Below, piece by piece: positions 9,076 through 19,464 of a DNA stretch of 64,000 bases (its first letter is position 1; each line of letters begins with the position of its first letter). This stretch comes from Nitratireductor kimnyeongensis (lineage in GTDB: Bacteria > Pseudomonadota > Alphaproteobacteria > Rhizobiales > Rhizobiaceae), in contig NZ_CP078143.1 of assembly GCF_019891395.1 (NCBI RefSeq), positions 2,679,001-2,743,000 of the forward strand, given 5' to 3'. The translations under genes and the position numbers were made by a program. Below the pieces are notes generated by a model. The model had not been told where the DNA came from. It saw only the letters and a program-made list of their open reading frames with translations, and made no database searches.

Positions 9076-10598
9076 GACTTGGATGCTTCGGCCTGTGCTG
9101 CAAGCATCTTGTGCACTGTCTCGACGAGTTCGCCTTCGCTGACGGTCATCTGCGCGACACGGGCCTCGCGCCATTCCTCGTTGCTTTCGATCTCGGCGGA
9201 CAGCTTCTTGCCCTCGATCAGGTCCTTGATCTGCACCTCGCCATTGGCGCGCTCGTCCGCGCCCTGGATGATGGCAAGCGGCGAACCGCGACGGTCGGCA
9301 TATTTGAGCTGGTTGCCGAACTTCTTCCAGTTGCCCTGATACATTTCGGCGCGAATGCCGGCAGCGCGCAGCGCCTGTGTGAACTGCTGGTATTTCGCCA
9401 TTGCCTCGGTGTCGCCGTCCATGACGGTGACGAGGACCGGGGGCAGGACGGGATCCTGACCGAGCTTGCCAAGATTCTTGAGCGCGGTCGCCAGACGCGA
9501 CACGCCGATGGAAAAGCCCGTTGCCGGAACCGGCTGGCCACGGAAGCGCGAGACGAGCCCGTCATAACGCCCGCCACCGCCAACGGAGCCAAAGCGCACG
9601 ATCTCGCCCTTCTCATTGGGGATTTCAGCGGTCAGCTCGGCCTCGAAAACGGGACCGGTGTAATATTCGAGGCCACGCACGACGGAGGGGTCGATGAGGA
9701 TGCGAGCCTCATCGTAGCCGGCCGCTGCGCACAGGCGTTGGATGGTATTTAACTCATCACATGCTTCAGTGACCTTAGGTGAATTTTCAAAATCAAGCAG
9801 AAGATTCTCGATCGTTATCGTGTTGGATGCACCAACCGACCCGGAGTTTTTTTCTCTCCAGCCAGTAATATTGATCAGCCTAGTAATCTGTTCATCATTG
9901 AGCCCCGCGCCCTTGGTGAAATCGCCTTCGCCCTCTTTGTCTCCGTCCCATCGGCCACCGCCAAGGAGCTTGGCGATCTCCGAAACAGGAAACTTATCAG
10001 CTTTGTCGATGGCGCGCAGGATGGTGAGCTTTTGCGCCTCGTCGGTGACGCCGATGGCCTCCATCACGCCGTCGAGCACCTTGCGGTTGTTGACGCGGAT
10101 CACATACTGACCCTCTAGGCCGAGCGCTTCCATGACATCGGCCATCATCATGCACATCTCGGCATCGGCGGCGACGCCGGGCGCGCCGACCGTGTCGGCG
10201 TCGAACTGCATGAACTGGCGGAAACGGCCCGGTCCCGGCTTCTCGTTGCGGAACACATAGCCCGCTCGGTAGGTGCGATAGGGAAGCTGGATGTCGTTGA
10301 AATTCTCGGCCACGTGACGCGCCAGGGGCGCGGTCAGGTCGTAGCGCAGCGAGAGCCACTGCTCGTCATCGTCCTGAACGGAGAACACGCCCTCGTTCGG
10401 CCGGTCCTGATCGGGCAGGAATTTGCCCAGTGCGTCGGTGTATTCGAAGATCGGGGTTTCGACCGGGTCGAAACCATAGCGCTCATAGACCTCGCGGATC
10501 TTCGCGCACATCTCGTCCACGGCGCGAATGTCGCTCGCATGGCGGTCGACAAAGCCGCGTGGGAGCCTCGCCCGGGTCTTGTCAGCCTTTTTCGCCAT
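9072..10598 (-). CDS. hisS: Histidyl-tRNA synthetase
   Basis: A 508-residue class II aminoacyl-tRNA synthetase. Visible motifs: [12 protein letters not shown] (motif 1 region), [19 protein letters not shown] (motif 2), RGLEYYTG (histidine A motif) and [10 protein letters not shown] (motif 3), then an anticodon-binding domain. The alphaproteobacterial form is longer than the bacterial 420-residue type. About 160 bp encoding residues 235-288, the variable insertion domain, are markedly AT-richer than the rest of the gene (see findings). It heads a minus-strand operon with hisZ and hisG. A terminator upstream separates it from the TadG-like gene. Confidence 0.96.
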   Translation of the reverse strand: MAKKADKTRARLPRGFVDRHASDIRAVDEMCAKIREVYERYGFDPVETPIFEYTDALGKFLPDQDRPNEGVFSVQDDDEQWLSLRYDLTAPLARHVAENFNDIQLPYRTYRAGYVFRNEKPGPGRFRQFMQFDADTVGAPGVAADAEMCMMMADVMEALGLEGQYVIRVNNRKVLDGVMEAIGVTDEAQKLTILRAIDKADKFPVSEIAKLLGGGRWDGDKEGEGDFTKGAGLNDEQITRLINITGWREKNSGSVGASNTITIENLLLDFENSPKVTEACDELNTIQRLCAAAGYDEARILIDPSVVRGLEYYTGPVFEAELTAEIPNEKGEIVRFGSVGGGGRYDGLVSRFRGQPVPATGFSIGVSRLATALKNLGKLGQDPVLPPVLVTVMDGDTEAMAKYQQFTQALRAAGIRAEMYQGNWKKFGNQLKYADRRGSPLAIIQGADERANGEVQIKDLIEGKKLSAEIESNEEWREARVAQMTVSEGELVETVHKMLAAQAEASKS

Positions 10599-10617
10599 GT
10601 CGAAATCCGTCCGTGAA

Positions 10618-10650
10618 AAGAAGAAAACCGCGCCCTGAAAGGGGGCGCGG
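10618..10650 (-). terminator. Rho-independent terminator downstream of the TadG-like gene
   Basis: Perfect 8-bp GC stem (CCGCGCCC at 10628-10635 with GGGCGCGG at 10643-10650) and 7-base loop. On the minus strand it is followed by TTTTCTTCTT. It lies about 70 bp past the stop of the minus-strand von Willebrand gene and just before hisS, insulating the two. Confidence 0.8.
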
Positions 10651-10719
10651 CTGTCCTAGCCGATCAGAACCGAAGCGGCAAGGCCGAAGGGGGAGGCCGA
10701 AGCGGGTGGCCGCTTGGCG

Positions 10720-12648
10720 TCAGCCAACGATGCGCAGGTTGGAAAGCTCGTCGCCGATGGCCTTGAAAGCATCATCCAGATCGCCGCCCGTGGCGTTCCA
10801 GAAGAGTTTCACCGGCTTGCCGTTTCCATCCTTGCGCGTGCGCGAGTCGGAAGAGCACGCCTTAAGCGCATCGATCTGCTTTTTCTCCGTGGAATCGCGG
10901 CTGTCGAGATCGAGCGCGACCGTCATGACGATGATATTCTCGCTTTTCGCATTTTCGCAGGCGGCGCTCATATGGCTGGTCATCGCCGCCGAGTAATTGC
11001 TGTTGGAATAGTTGTACTCGCTGACGCCTGTGGCGCCTTTGAAAAGGCGGCTATCGCCCGCCCGGTTCCGCACATAGCCATAGTTGGAATAGATCGACTT
11101 CGCACCGGCAAGGTCGTTGCCGCCCGAGCGGTAGCTGGTGCCCGAATAGCTTTGCGCCGTGATGCTGGTGGGGGTGTAATAGGTATTGGCCCCGTCGGTC
11201 AGAACGATCACCACCTTGTCATTGCCCTTTTCGGTGTCCGGGCGGCCCTCGGTGAAGGGCGCGCGGCCGGAAACCACCCGCCAACCCCAGGCGAAACCTT
11301 CGGTCACATTGGTGGCGCCGCCTGCATCCATGTCGTCGATGGCGGCATTGATCTTGTTCAGCCCCTCGGTCTTGCCGACATCGGTCAACGGCGTGATCGG
11401 CTTGGTGCTGCAACTCGCATTCGGGCCCTCGTTGATGCCCATGCTGCCTGTTTCATAGGGAGTGAAATATTTCGGCATATAGGCCTGATCATACGCAGCG
11501 GATGCCGAACTGCTGGTGAAATCGTCCCACCAGTTGTTGTTGGCCGGCCTCCAGCTTGTATCGGTCTGGTCCGTTTCATCCGGCGCGAACATGGGAACGA
11601 ACAGGCTCTTCGGGTCGCTGCTTTCAGCCGGGTCGTCATTGATGTTCAGCGGATAAGGACGCATCTCCACGCAACCGGCCCAGCTGGTAAAACGGTCATA
11701 GGTCGTGGTTTTTGTCTCGACCCACCCCCAGGTCCGGCAGGAACCGTTGTTCCGATAGCGGGTGCATTCATAGTTCCAATCCGAGGAGGTGCCCGAAATG
11801 CGCTTCATCTGGTCGTAGAGCGTGAAACGCGTGACCTTCTGGCCTTCTTCCTCTCCCCAGCCGCTGCCGCGCTTGTAATAGACGCCGCCTGACAATTCGA
11901 CACGCTTGTTCGGATCGGCCGCCTTCATGGTCGACCAGTCGAAATTCTCATGGTGAATGGGCGAGGCGCCGTCTGTGTCCATCCAGCTTGCACTGGCATT
12001 GTCCGGTCCGACATTCACTGATGCCGCGAACGGCACGACACCGAACTGTACGGGCTTCTGGATCTGTTTCATCTGCGCGCCCTCGGCGGCGATGGTCTTC
12101 ACCAGTTCCTTGGCAGCCTTCTTCAGGATGGTCAGACGCTTTTCGAAAGATCCGGTCGATGTGTAGTCCATCGAGCCGGAGTTATCGAGCACGAGGGCCA
12201 CTTCCAGCGTGTTCTTGAGACGAATCTCGCTTTGCGCGCGGAAGTCGATCTTCGTTTCCTCATCGGCCGCTTCTTTCCGCAGCTTCTGGAACACGGGATA
12301 GAATATCGGCGCGTATTTGAGCTCCGCCTCGAGCTTCAGCGTACCACCGCCGGTGTTCTGGTTGGGCAGGGTGATGAGCAGCTTCGTGTTCTCGGGCTTT
12401 ACGCTCCCCAGATTGGCTTCGAAGAAATCCTTCGCATAAGCCTTGGCATCGGCGTCGGATGCTCCTTGGGTGAGGTAACGGGCTGTCGCTATGCCTGCCG
12501 CATCGAGAGCATTCAGCGTCATCTGCCGCTGCCGGGAAATCTGGCTGTAATCCACCACGAGGGCGGCAACCCCCATGATGGGCGCCATCACAAGCGCCGT
12601 CATCATGGCAAAATTGCCGCGACGGTCATGCGCGAATTTCCTGAACAT
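10720..12648 (-). CDS. TadE/TadG-like secreted protein with von Willebrand A domain
   Basis: A 642-residue protein. The N-terminus has the Tad-like domain: a short basic segment with RRGNFAMMTAL, then a membrane helix ending near residue 36 and a conserved region rich in Ala/Asp. A von Willebrand A domain follows, with the MIDAS motif LDNSGSM (DxSxS), a later TEGFAWGW segment and VIVLTDGANTYY. The middle contains paired cysteines and many Ser/Thr/Tyr/Asn residues, as expected for an extracellular protein. Such proteins are found with tight-adherence pili, but no other tad gene is nearby. I start at the ATG at 12648; the longer frame adds non-conserved residues. Confidence 0.85.
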   Translation of the reverse strand: MFRKFAHDRRGNFAMMTALVMAPIMGVAALVVDYSQISRQRQMTLNALDAAGIATARYLTQGASDADAKAYAKDFFEANLGSVKPENTKLLITLPNQNTGGGTLKLEAELKYAPIFYPVFQKLRKEAADEETKIDFRAQSEIRLKNTLEVALVLDNSGSMDYTSTGSFEKRLTILKKAAKELVKTIAAEGAQMKQIQKPVQFGVVPFAASVNVGPDNASASWMDTDGASPIHHENFDWSTMKAADPNKRVELSGGVYYKRGSGWGEEEGQKVTRFTLYDQMKRISGTSSDWNYECTRYRNNGSCRTWGWVETKTTTYDRFTSWAGCVEMRPYPLNINDDPAESSDPKSLFVPMFAPDETDQTDTSWRPANNNWWDDFTSSSASAAYDQAYMPKYFTPYETGSMGINEGPNASCSTKPITPLTDVGKTEGLNKINAAIDDMDAGGATNVTEGFAWGWRVVSGRAPFTEGRPDTEKGNDKVVIVLTDGANTYYTPTSITAQSYSGTSYRSGGNDLAGAKSIYSNYGYVRNRAGDSRLFKGATGVSEYNYSNSNYSAAMTSHMSAACENAKSENIIVMTVALDLDSRDSTEKKQIDALKACSSDSRTRKDGNGKPVKLFWNATGGDLDDAFKAIGDELSNLRIVG

Positions 12649-12880
12649 CTGTGCCACCCCACTAAAGGTACTGGCCCAAAATCTCCCCAAAGTGCTTAAC
12701 CGGGCGTAACCGGTGCGATTGCGGATGTTTTCTTGGTTCCTGTAGGGTTAACCCCTTGCCTCAAATGCATTGCATTCTGGCTGTGGCGATAAAACCGGGT
12801 GACAGGAAAGCCAGCATCCGATAATTCCCGGCCCTAGCCATTCTCACCGCACCTCAAAGATCCGAGACGACCTTTCCCCC

Positions 12881-13741
12881 ATGCCTCAAGCCACGCAGAT
12901 CATCGATACGCTCGACCACCTCACTGGTTCTTATGACGCCGTCCTGTGCGATGTGTGGGGCGTGGTCCACAATGGCGTAACTGTTTTCCCCGAGGCCTGC
13001 GCGGCCCTGTCTCGGGCGCGAGCCGCCGGCAAGGCGGTTGTTCTCATCACCAATTCACCACGCCCGCATAGGGGTGTGGAAGAGCAACTCCGGGCATTGG
13101 GTGTTCACGACGAAGCGTGGGATCGTGTCGTGACCTCCGGGGACGTGACGCGTGACCTGATCCGCACCGCGCCGCGGCGTCTCTTCCACATCGGCCCGGA
13201 ACGGGATCAGGCAATTTTCGAGGGGATCGATGTGGATCTTGTGGAGGATTTCGAAGCCTCCGGTGTCGTCTGCACGGGCCTGTTCGACGATGAGAACGAA
13301 ACGCCGGAAGATTATGCAGAGATGCTCGAACGCCTGAGAATGCGCGACCTGCCGTTTATCTGCGCCAACCCAGACATCATCGTCGAGCGCGGCGACCGGC
13401 ACATCTGGTGCGCTGGGGCGCTGGCACGTGACTACGGGCTTTTGGGCGGCCGGACGCTGATTGCCGGCAAGCCGCATCGCCCGATCTATGAGGCGGCGTT
13501 CAAGGCGGCGGCCGAGATCATGGGAAGCGAACTGGCGCGCGAAAGGGCGCTTGCCATCGGCGATGGCGTGCTGACCGACGTGAAGGGCGCCGACCAGTAT
13601 GGCATCGATGTCCTGTTCGTGACCGACGGCATTCACGCGCGCGAATATGGCAATGGCGAAGGGCCGGAGCCCGACCGCCTTGCGGCGTTTCTCGAAACCC
13701 ACGGCCACAATCCCGTGGCGGCCATACCACGTCTCAGATAG
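12881..13741 (+). CDS. HAD-superfamily class IIA hydrolase (TIGR01459 / NagD-like)
   Basis: A 286-residue phosphatase-fold protein. HAD motif I is CDVWGVVHNG (nucleophile D24), motif II is LITNSPRP, the lysine of motif III is in AGKPHRPIYEAAF and motif IV is IGDGVLTDVKGAD. A class IIA cap lies between motifs II and III. Members of TIGR01459 in alphaproteobacteria sit beside ribF, as here (9 bp gap), and have been considered possible flavin-nucleotide phosphatases. That role is an inference from context only. The start has no strong ribosome binding site. Confidence 0.88.
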   Translation: MPQATQIIDTLDHLTGSYDAVLCDVWGVVHNGVTVFPEACAALSRARAAGKAVVLITNSPRPHRGVEEQLRALGVHDEAWDRVVTSGDVTRDLIRTAPRRLFHIGPERDQAIFEGIDVDLVEDFEASGVVCTGLFDDENETPEDYAEMLERLRMRDLPFICANPDIIVERGDRHIWCAGALARDYGLLGGRTLIAGKPHRPIYEAAFKAAAEIMGSELARERALAIGDGVLTDVKGADQYGIDVLFVTDGIHAREYGNGEGPEPDRLAAFLETHGHNPVAAIPRLR

Positions 13742-13750
13742 GGTGCGCGC

Positions 13751-14749
13751 GTGGCCGGACCGATCAAGCGCATTGCAGATCTGAACACAATGCCCGCTGA
13801 CTTGCGCGGCGGCGTGGTGGCTATCGGCAATTTTGATGGCGTGCATCGTGGGCACCAGTCAGTGCTTGAACCCGCACTGGAGATTGCCCGACGTGACAGC
13901 GTTCCCGCTCTCGTACTGACCTTTGAACCGCATCCGCGGCAGGTTTTCCGGCCCGATGTCCCGCTTTTCCGTCTGACGCCGGCGCCCATGAAGGCAGTGC
14001 TGCTGGGAGCGCTCGGCTTCGATGCGGTAGTCGAGCAGCAGTTCGATCGCGCGTTCTCCGGCCTTTCGCCGCAGGAGTTTGTCCGCTCCGTTCTGGTCGA
14101 GGGGCTTGGCATTACCCATGTGGTGACAGGTTTCGATTTTCATTTCGGAAAAAACCGTGGCGGCACGCCGGAGCTTCTCAAGGCAGCGGGACAGGAAAAC
14201 GGTTTCGGCGTGACCGTGGTGGATGCCTATTCCGATGAGGGCGGGGCGGTGATTTCGTCAAGCCGCATTCGTGGCCTTTTGGGGGGAGGCGAGGTGGCGG
14301 AGGCTGCCGGGCTTCTTGGCTATCGCTATACGGTCGAGGCTGAAGTTACGGGTGGCCAGAAGCTTGGCCGCACGCTGGGCTTTCCGACGGCAAACATGGC
14401 GTTGCCGTTGGAAACGGAACTCCGCCACGGTATCTATGCGGTGCGCTTTCGCCAGGCCGATGGCAGGCTGCACAATGGCGTCGCCAGTTTCGGCCGCCGA
14501 CCGACCGTGACGAAAGATGGTGCGCCGCTTCTGGAAACCTTCCTGTTCGATTTCGACGGTGATCTTTACGGGGAAATCTGCTCGGTCTCTCTGTTTTCCT
14601 TCCTGCGTGGCGAGGAAAAGTTCGACGGACTGGATGCGCTGGTTGCACAGATGAAGCGCGACGAGGCGGAAGCCCGCGCTCTGCTTGCCGAGGTGAAGCC
14701 CAACTCCGCTCTCGATTTACGGCTCGCTTTCGAGGGGCTTGGGGCGTGA
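13751..14749 (+). CDS. ribF: Bifunctional riboflavin kinase / FMN adenylyltransferase
   Basis: A 332-residue enzyme that phosphorylates riboflavin to FMN and adenylates FMN to FAD. The N-terminal nucleotidyltransferase domain shows AIGNFDGVHRGHQ and the later ISSSRIRGLL signature. The C-terminal flavokinase domain has GRTLGFPTANM and the downstream NGVASFGRRPT segment. The start is a GTG at 13751, nine bases after the HAD gene stop. The order HAD-ribF-ileS is a common alphaproteobacterial arrangement. Confidence 0.96.
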   Translation: MAGPIKRIADLNTMPADLRGGVVAIGNFDGVHRGHQSVLEPALEIARRDSVPALVLTFEPHPRQVFRPDVPLFRLTPAPMKAVLLGALGFDAVVEQQFDRAFSGLSPQEFVRSVLVEGLGITHVVTGFDFHFGKNRGGTPELLKAAGQENGFGVTVVDAYSDEGGAVISSSRIRGLLGGGEVAEAAGLLGYRYTVEAEVTGGQKLGRTLGFPTANMALPLETELRHGIYAVRFRQADGRLHNGVASFGRRPTVTKDGAPLLETFLFDFDGDLYGEICSVSLFSFLRGEEKFDGLDALVAQMKRDEAEARALLAEVKPNSALDLRLAFEGLGA

Positions 14750-14847
14750 GGCCATTCGCCCCTTTATTCTTCGTGCAGCGTCGGCTAAAAGCCGTTCCCA
14801 TGATGACACGCGCCGGTTTCATACCGATTGCCATACGAATTATTGGC

Positions 14848-14891
14848 CCGGCCTTCCGTGCGGCCTGAGTGCTGCGGAAGGTCCGGGTTTT
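14848..14891 (+). terminator. Hairpin in the ribF-ileS gap
   Basis: Arms CCGGCCTTCCG (14848-14858) and CGGAAGGTCCGG (14875-14886, one bulged T) enclose a 16-base loop and are followed by GTTTT. This could be a terminator for the ribF operon or part of the ileS leader. The rest of the 227-bp gap shows no ORF with coding character. Confidence 0.4.
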
Positions 14892-14976
14892 GCCGCGCGT
14901 CACACGCGCATTTTCCGAATTCCGATAATGGCTATGGCAGGGCCATCGCAGGCTTTGCCCATCTCACGGCGAGAAC

Positions 14977-17955
14977 ATGACCGATACGTCCGAAAAACTC
15001 GACTATTCCAAGACCCTCAACCTGCCGCAGACCGAGTTTCCCATGCGTGCGGGGCTGCCCAAGAAAGAGCCCGAGATCGTTGCCCGCTGGCAGGAGATGG
15101 ATCTCTACCGTCTCATGCGCGAGGATGCGCAGGGGCGCGAAAAATTCGTGCTGCATGACGGTCCGCCCTATGCCAATGGCAACATCCATATCGGACACGC
15201 GCTGAACAAGGTTTTGAAGGACATCATCACGCGCTCCTTCCAGATGCGCGGCTATGATGCCAATTACGTGCCTGGCTGGGACTGCCACGGTCTTCCCATC
15301 GAATGGAAGATCGAGGAACAGTACCGCGCCAAGGGCAGGAACAAGGACGAGGTGCCGGTCAACGAATTCCGTCAGGAATGCCGTGACTTCGCCAGCCACT
15401 GGATCAAGGTCCAGTCGGACGAATTCCTGCGGCTGGGCATCGAGGGCGACTTCAAGAACCCCTACACGACGATGAACTTCCACGCCGAGGCGCGGATCGC
15501 CGGCGAGCTTCTGAAATTCGCCATGTCCGGCCAGCTCTATCGCGGCTCCAAGCCGGTGATGTGGAGCGTGGTGGAGCGCACGGCGCTGGCCGAGGCGGAA
15601 GTGGAATACCAGGATGTCGAAAGCGACATGATCTGGGTGAAGTTTCCGGTGGCGCGCGCTGTGGCCAGTGGATGGGCGCCTCTGGACGTTCCGGCGGCAG
15701 AACATGCAAAGCAAGTGAACGAACTGACTTCTGGCTTGCAGGACGCTCACGTAGTTATCTGGACGACGACCCCGTGGACCATCCCCGGCAACCGCGCCAT
15801 CGCCTATTCGCCGCGCATTTCCTATGGCCTTTACGAGGTTACGGCGGCAGAAAACGATTTTGGACCGCAGGCAGGTGAAAAGCTGATTTTCGCCGATGCA
15901 CTGGCAGAAGAATCCTTCGCCAAAGCAAAGCTTGAATACAAGCGCTTGCGCGATGTGTCTGCAGAGGCTCTCGCCACGATTACCTGCGCCCACCCGCTCA
16001 GGGGCCATGGCGGCGGCTATGACTTCACTGTTCCGCTGCTGCCCGGCGATCATGTCACCGACGATGCCGGTACCGGCTTCGTGCACACCGCGCCCAGCCA
16101 TGGTCGCGAGGATTTTGACGCGTGGATGGACGCCCGCGCTGAGCTTGAGGCGCGTGGCTTCGACAGCACGATCCCGTTCCCCGTCGACGACGCGGGCTTT
16201 TACACCAAGGACGCGCCGGGCTTCGGTCCGGACCGCGAAGGCGGCGCGGCGCGCGTCATCGACGACAAGGGCAAGAAGGGTGACGCCAACAAGGCCGTCA
16301 TCGAAGCGCTGATCGCGCGCGACATGCTTTTCGCACGTGGGCGGCTGAAACACTCCTACCCGCATTCCTGGCGCTCGAAAAAGCCGGTCATCTTCCGCAA
16401 CACGCCGCAATGGTTCGTCTATATGGACAAGGACCTTGGCGACGCTTCAACACTACGGTCCCGTGCGCTGAAGGCAATCGACGAGACCCGTTTTGTGCCG
16501 GCTGCCGGCCAGTCGCGCCTGCGCGCCATGATCGCCGACCGGCCCGACTGGGTGCTCTCGCGCCAGCGGGCCTGGGGCGTGCCGATCTGCGTCTTTGCCG
16601 ATGAAGACGGCAATGTGCTGCAGGACGAGGCCGTCAACCAGCGCATTCTGGAAGCCTTCGAGGCCGAGGGCGCAGATGCATGGTTTGCCGAAGGTGCGCG
16701 CGAGCGCTTCCTCGGCGAGCGGGCCGGCGAGCCGTGGCAGCAGGTCATGGACATTCTCGATGTGTGGTTCGATTCCGGCTCCACCCACACTTTTACGCTG
16801 GAAGACCGGCCGGACATGAAATGGCCCGCCGATGTCTATCTGGAAGGCTCCGATCAGCATCGCGGCTGGTTCCACTCTTCCCTGCTGGAAAGCTGCGCCA
16901 CTCGGGGCAGGGCGCCTTACGACACGGTCATCACCCATGGTTTCACCATGGCGGAAGATGGTCGCAAGATGTCGAAGTCGCTTGGCAACACAGTGGTTCC
17001 GCAGGAGATCATGAGCCAGTCGGGCGCGGACATTCTGCGCCTTTGGGTCGCCACCACCGATTACTGGGAAGACCAGCGTCTCGGCAAGGCGATCATCCAG
17101 ACCAATGTCGATGCCTATCGCAAGCTCAGAAACACCATCCGCTGGATGTTGGGCTCGCTGGCGCACGATTCGGGCGAGGAAGTGCCTCTTGCCGAGATGC
17201 CGGAGCTGGAACGCCTGATGCTCCATCGTCTGGCCGAGCTCGATGAGCTGGTGCGCAAGGGCTACGACAATTTTGATTTCAAGCGCATCATCCGTTCACT
17301 GCTCGATTTCATGGTGGTCGAACTCTCCGCCTTCTATTTCGACGTGCGCAAGGACGCGCTCTACTGCGATGCCCCGTCGAGCACGCGCCGCAAGGCATCG
17401 CTTCAGGTGGTTCGCACCCTGTTCGACTGCGTGGTGACATGGCTCGCACCCATGCTGCCTTTCACCATGGAAGAGGCATGGCTTGAGCGTCATCCCGATG
17501 CGCGTTCGGTGCATCTGGAGCAATTCCCCGCCGTGCCACAGGAATGGCGCGATGCGGAGCTCGCCGAGAAATGGCGGAAAATCCGGCAGGTGCGCCGCGT
17601 GGTCACCGGCGCGCTGGAGATCGAGCGCAAGGACAAGACCATCGGTTCCTCCCTTGAGGCCGCTCCGGTCGTCTATGTGAACGATGAAGGACTGCAACAG
17701 GCCATCGCCGACCGAGACATGGCCGAAATCTGCATCACTTCCGGCATCGATATCCGCCACGAGGCACCGCCGGCGGATGCCTTCACGCTGGATGAGGTGT
17801 CGGGTGTTGGCGTTGTCTTTGCCCGCGCTACCGGCGAGAAATGCGCGCGCTCCTGGCGCTATACCGACGATGTAGGGTCCGATCCCGCGTTTCCTGACGT
17901 GTCGGCGCGTGATGCGGCCGCCCTCCAAGAACTCAAGGCGCTGGGCCGCTTTTGA
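14977..17955 (+). CDS. ileS: Isoleucyl-tRNA synthetase
   Basis: A 992-residue class I synthetase. The HIGH motif is in [13 protein letters not shown] (about residue 65) and the KMSKS motif is in [11 protein letters not shown] (about residue 663). Between them lie the Rossmann fold and the large CP1 editing domain, including [15 protein letters not shown]. The C-terminal zinc-ribbon region survives only as [15 protein letters not shown], with one cysteine and no second CxxC pair, so zinc is probably not bound there. Start at 14977 ([19 protein letters not shown]) is the only family-like choice. Confidence 0.97.
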   Translation: MTDTSEKLDYSKTLNLPQTEFPMRAGLPKKEPEIVARWQEMDLYRLMREDAQGREKFVLHDGPPYANGNIHIGHALNKVLKDIITRSFQMRGYDANYVPGWDCHGLPIEWKIEEQYRAKGRNKDEVPVNEFRQECRDFASHWIKVQSDEFLRLGIEGDFKNPYTTMNFHAEARIAGELLKFAMSGQLYRGSKPVMWSVVERTALAEAEVEYQDVESDMIWVKFPVARAVASGWAPLDVPAAEHAKQVNELTSGLQDAHVVIWTTTPWTIPGNRAIAYSPRISYGLYEVTAAENDFGPQAGEKLIFADALAEESFAKAKLEYKRLRDVSAEALATITCAHPLRGHGGGYDFTVPLLPGDHVTDDAGTGFVHTAPSHGREDFDAWMDARAELEARGFDSTIPFPVDDAGFYTKDAPGFGPDREGGAARVIDDKGKKGDANKAVIEALIARDMLFARGRLKHSYPHSWRSKKPVIFRNTPQWFVYMDKDLGDASTLRSRALKAIDETRFVPAAGQSRLRAMIADRPDWVLSRQRAWGVPICVFADEDGNVLQDEAVNQRILEAFEAEGADAWFAEGARERFLGERAGEPWQQVMDILDVWFDSGSTHTFTLEDRPDMKWPADVYLEGSDQHRGWFHSSLLESCATRGRAPYDTVITHGFTMAEDGRKMSKSLGNTVVPQEIMSQSGADILRLWVATTDYWEDQRLGKAIIQTNVDAYRKLRNTIRWMLGSLAHDSGEEVPLAEMPELERLMLHRLAELDELVRKGYDNFDFKRIIRSLLDFMVVELSAFYFDVRKDALYCDAPSSTRRKASLQVVRTLFDCVVTWLAPMLPFTMEEAWLERHPDARSVHLEQFPAVPQEWRDAELAEKWRKIRQVRRVVTGALEIERKDKTIGSSLEAAPVVYVNDEGLQQAIADRDMAEICITSGIDIRHEAPPADAFTLDEVSGVGVVFARATGEKCARSWRYTDDVGSDPAFPDVSARDAAALQELKALGRF

Positions 17956-17967
17956 ACAAAGGAAGCT

Positions 17968-17997
17968 GGGAAGCTTCGGCGCTGCCGATTGCTTCCC
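17968..17997 (+). terminator. Hairpin after ileS
   Basis: Outer stem GGGAAGC / GCTTCCC with an inner CGGC / GCCG stem lies 12 bp after the ileS stop. There is no T-tract, so it is a possible Rho-dependent or stabilising structure rather than a textbook terminator. Confidence 0.4.
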
Positions 17998-18150
17998 GCT
18001 CACTCCTTCGCTACAAATGCCGCCGGGTTAAGGATGCCACGTTGTTGCCGGATTCGTGCGCGACATGCGTGATTTGAGTTTCCCGACGGTCTGATTTAAC
18101 GGGACGACAAACAGAATGCATCGCCTGACGGGCGTCATTCTGGGAGAGAG

Positions 18151-18825
18151 GTGGCAGTGAAGAGAACGGAAACCACAACGTCGCGGCGTTGCGCGCGCAT
18201 GGTTGCGGCTTCGGGCACATTGTGCCTCTCGGCCATTCTTCTGTCCGGGTGCATCGGCGCGCCGACCTACGGAACCGGCAAGGCCGCCGACCAGCAATTG
18301 CTTGAAGATGTTACGGGCGTTCTGTCGCTTGGTCCGAAGGACAAGCCACGCGTCGAATACAAGCCGCGCGCGGGCATCGTGATGCCTTCTTCGACCGAGG
18401 TTTTGCCGCCGCCGCAAGAAGATGTCGCCACTGCGGGCAACCCTGCCTGGCCCGAATCGCCAGAAGAACGCCTCGCTCGCATCCGTGCGGAAGCGACCGA
18501 AAATCAGGACAACCCGTTCTACAAGTCTCCTATCGAACGCGATATCGGCGTCAATGCGCGCGGAGAGGACGGTTTCGTCAATCCGGAAATCGCCAAAAAG
18601 CAGCGCGAAGAGTATTTCAAGCGCCGCGCTGCCACCTCGCAGGGTAGCCCGACCACACGCCGCTATCTGAGCGAGCCGCCGGTCGACTATCGTCAGCCTG
18701 CAGATAGCGCACCTACGGGTGAACTGGGCGAGGACGAGGCCAAGAAGGCACGCGCCGCAAAAAAGGCAGCGCAAAAAGGCGGTGGCGGCTTCGACCTGGG
18801 CCGGTTATGGCCCTGGGGCGGATGA
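18151..18825 (+). CDS. Conserved lipoprotein, function unknown
   Basis: A 224-residue protein with an N-terminal lipoprotein signal: basic n-region, hydrophobic stretch and lipobox LLSGC, placing the lipidated cysteine near residue 34. The mature part is hydrophilic, proline- and charge-rich, and ends in a lysine/alanine run and a glycine/tryptophan-rich tail (FDLGRLWPWGG). It is probably largely disordered and anchored to the outer or inner membrane facing the periplasm. Start is GTG at 18151 or GTG at 18157; a GGGAGAGAG Shine-Dalgarno sequence sits immediately upstream and does not decide between them. No enzymatic motif is visible. Confidence 0.75.
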   Translation: MAVKRTETTTSRRCARMVAASGTLCLSAILLSGCIGAPTYGTGKAADQQLLEDVTGVLSLGPKDKPRVEYKPRAGIVMPSSTEVLPPPQEDVATAGNPAWPESPEERLARIRAEATENQDNPFYKSPIERDIGVNARGEDGFVNPEIAKKQREEYFKRRAATSQGSPTTRRYLSEPPVDYRQPADSAPTGELGEDEAKKARAAKKAAQKGGGGFDLGRLWPWGG

Positions 18826-18841
18826 TAAACCGAGACATACA

Positions 18842-18866
18842 AGCGGGCCCTGCGCCCGCTTTTTTT
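18842..18866 (+). terminator. Rho-independent terminator of the lipoprotein gene
   Basis: Perfect 7-bp stem AGCGGGC / GCCCGCT, 5-base loop and a T7 tract. It lies 17 bp after the lipoprotein stop. The T-tract overlaps the stop codon of the converging tadA gene. Confidence 0.9.
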
Positions 18867-19326
18867 AACGCTGCTGTTTGAAGAAGTCTTTCAGGAGTGC
18901 GGAGGCTTCTGTTTCGCCAAGGCCCGGGTAGATCTCCGGTGCATGGTGGCAGGTGGGCTGTGTGTAGAAGCGCGCACCGTTGGTCACGGCACCTCCCTTT
19001 TCGTCGCCTGCGCCGAAATAGAGGCGACGAATACGCGCGAATGAGATGGCGGCGGCGCACATGGCACAGGGTTCGAGCGTTACATAGAGGTCGGCATCGA
19101 CAAGACGCTCCGAATTGAGAACAGCGCAAGCTTCGCGGATCGCCACGATTTCCGCATGTGCTGTCGGATCGTTACATTCGCGGGTTCGATTTCCCGCACG
19201 CGCGATCACCTTTCCTTCATGAACGATCACCGCACCGACCGGCACTTCACCACGAGTTGCGGCGAAACGCGCCTGATCGAGTGCTTCATCCATGAAGCTG
19301 GTATAGTTCGCTTTCGTCGGTCTCAT
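18865..19326 (-). CDS. tadA: tRNA-specific adenosine deaminase
   Basis: A 153-residue zinc deaminase that converts adenosine 34 of tRNA-Arg to inosine. The zinc and catalytic signature is present as DPTAHAEIVAIREAC (HAE) and LEPCAMCAAAI (PCxxC). A GARFYTQ-type loop follows. The ATG at 19326 is used; a GTG three bases upstream and an ATG at 19293 (MDEALDQAR) are alternatives. The stop overlaps the T-tract of the converging lipoprotein terminator. Confidence 0.94.
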   Translation of the reverse strand: MRPTKANYTSFMDEALDQARFAATRGEVPVGAVIVHEGKVIARAGNRTRECNDPTAHAEIVAIREACAVLNSERLVDADLYVTLEPCAMCAAAISFARIRRLYFGAGDEKGGAVTNGARFYTQPTCHHAPEIYPGLGETEASALLKDFFKQQR

Positions 19327-19464
19327 CACACTTTTTTGCTCGCAACTGGCGATGCGAATTGATACCTAGAGCGCCATGCGTCCGGAAGGCCGCAAAAAGG
19401 ACGATCAATCATGTCGATTCCGCATTTCTGTAATGTCAGGTGATTCCACCTGGCTGCAAAATGC

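Noticed and set aside
14932..16410. 492-codon minus-strand frame inside ileS
   Set aside because: Shadow of ileS; ileS has unmistakable HIGH and KMSKS motifs.
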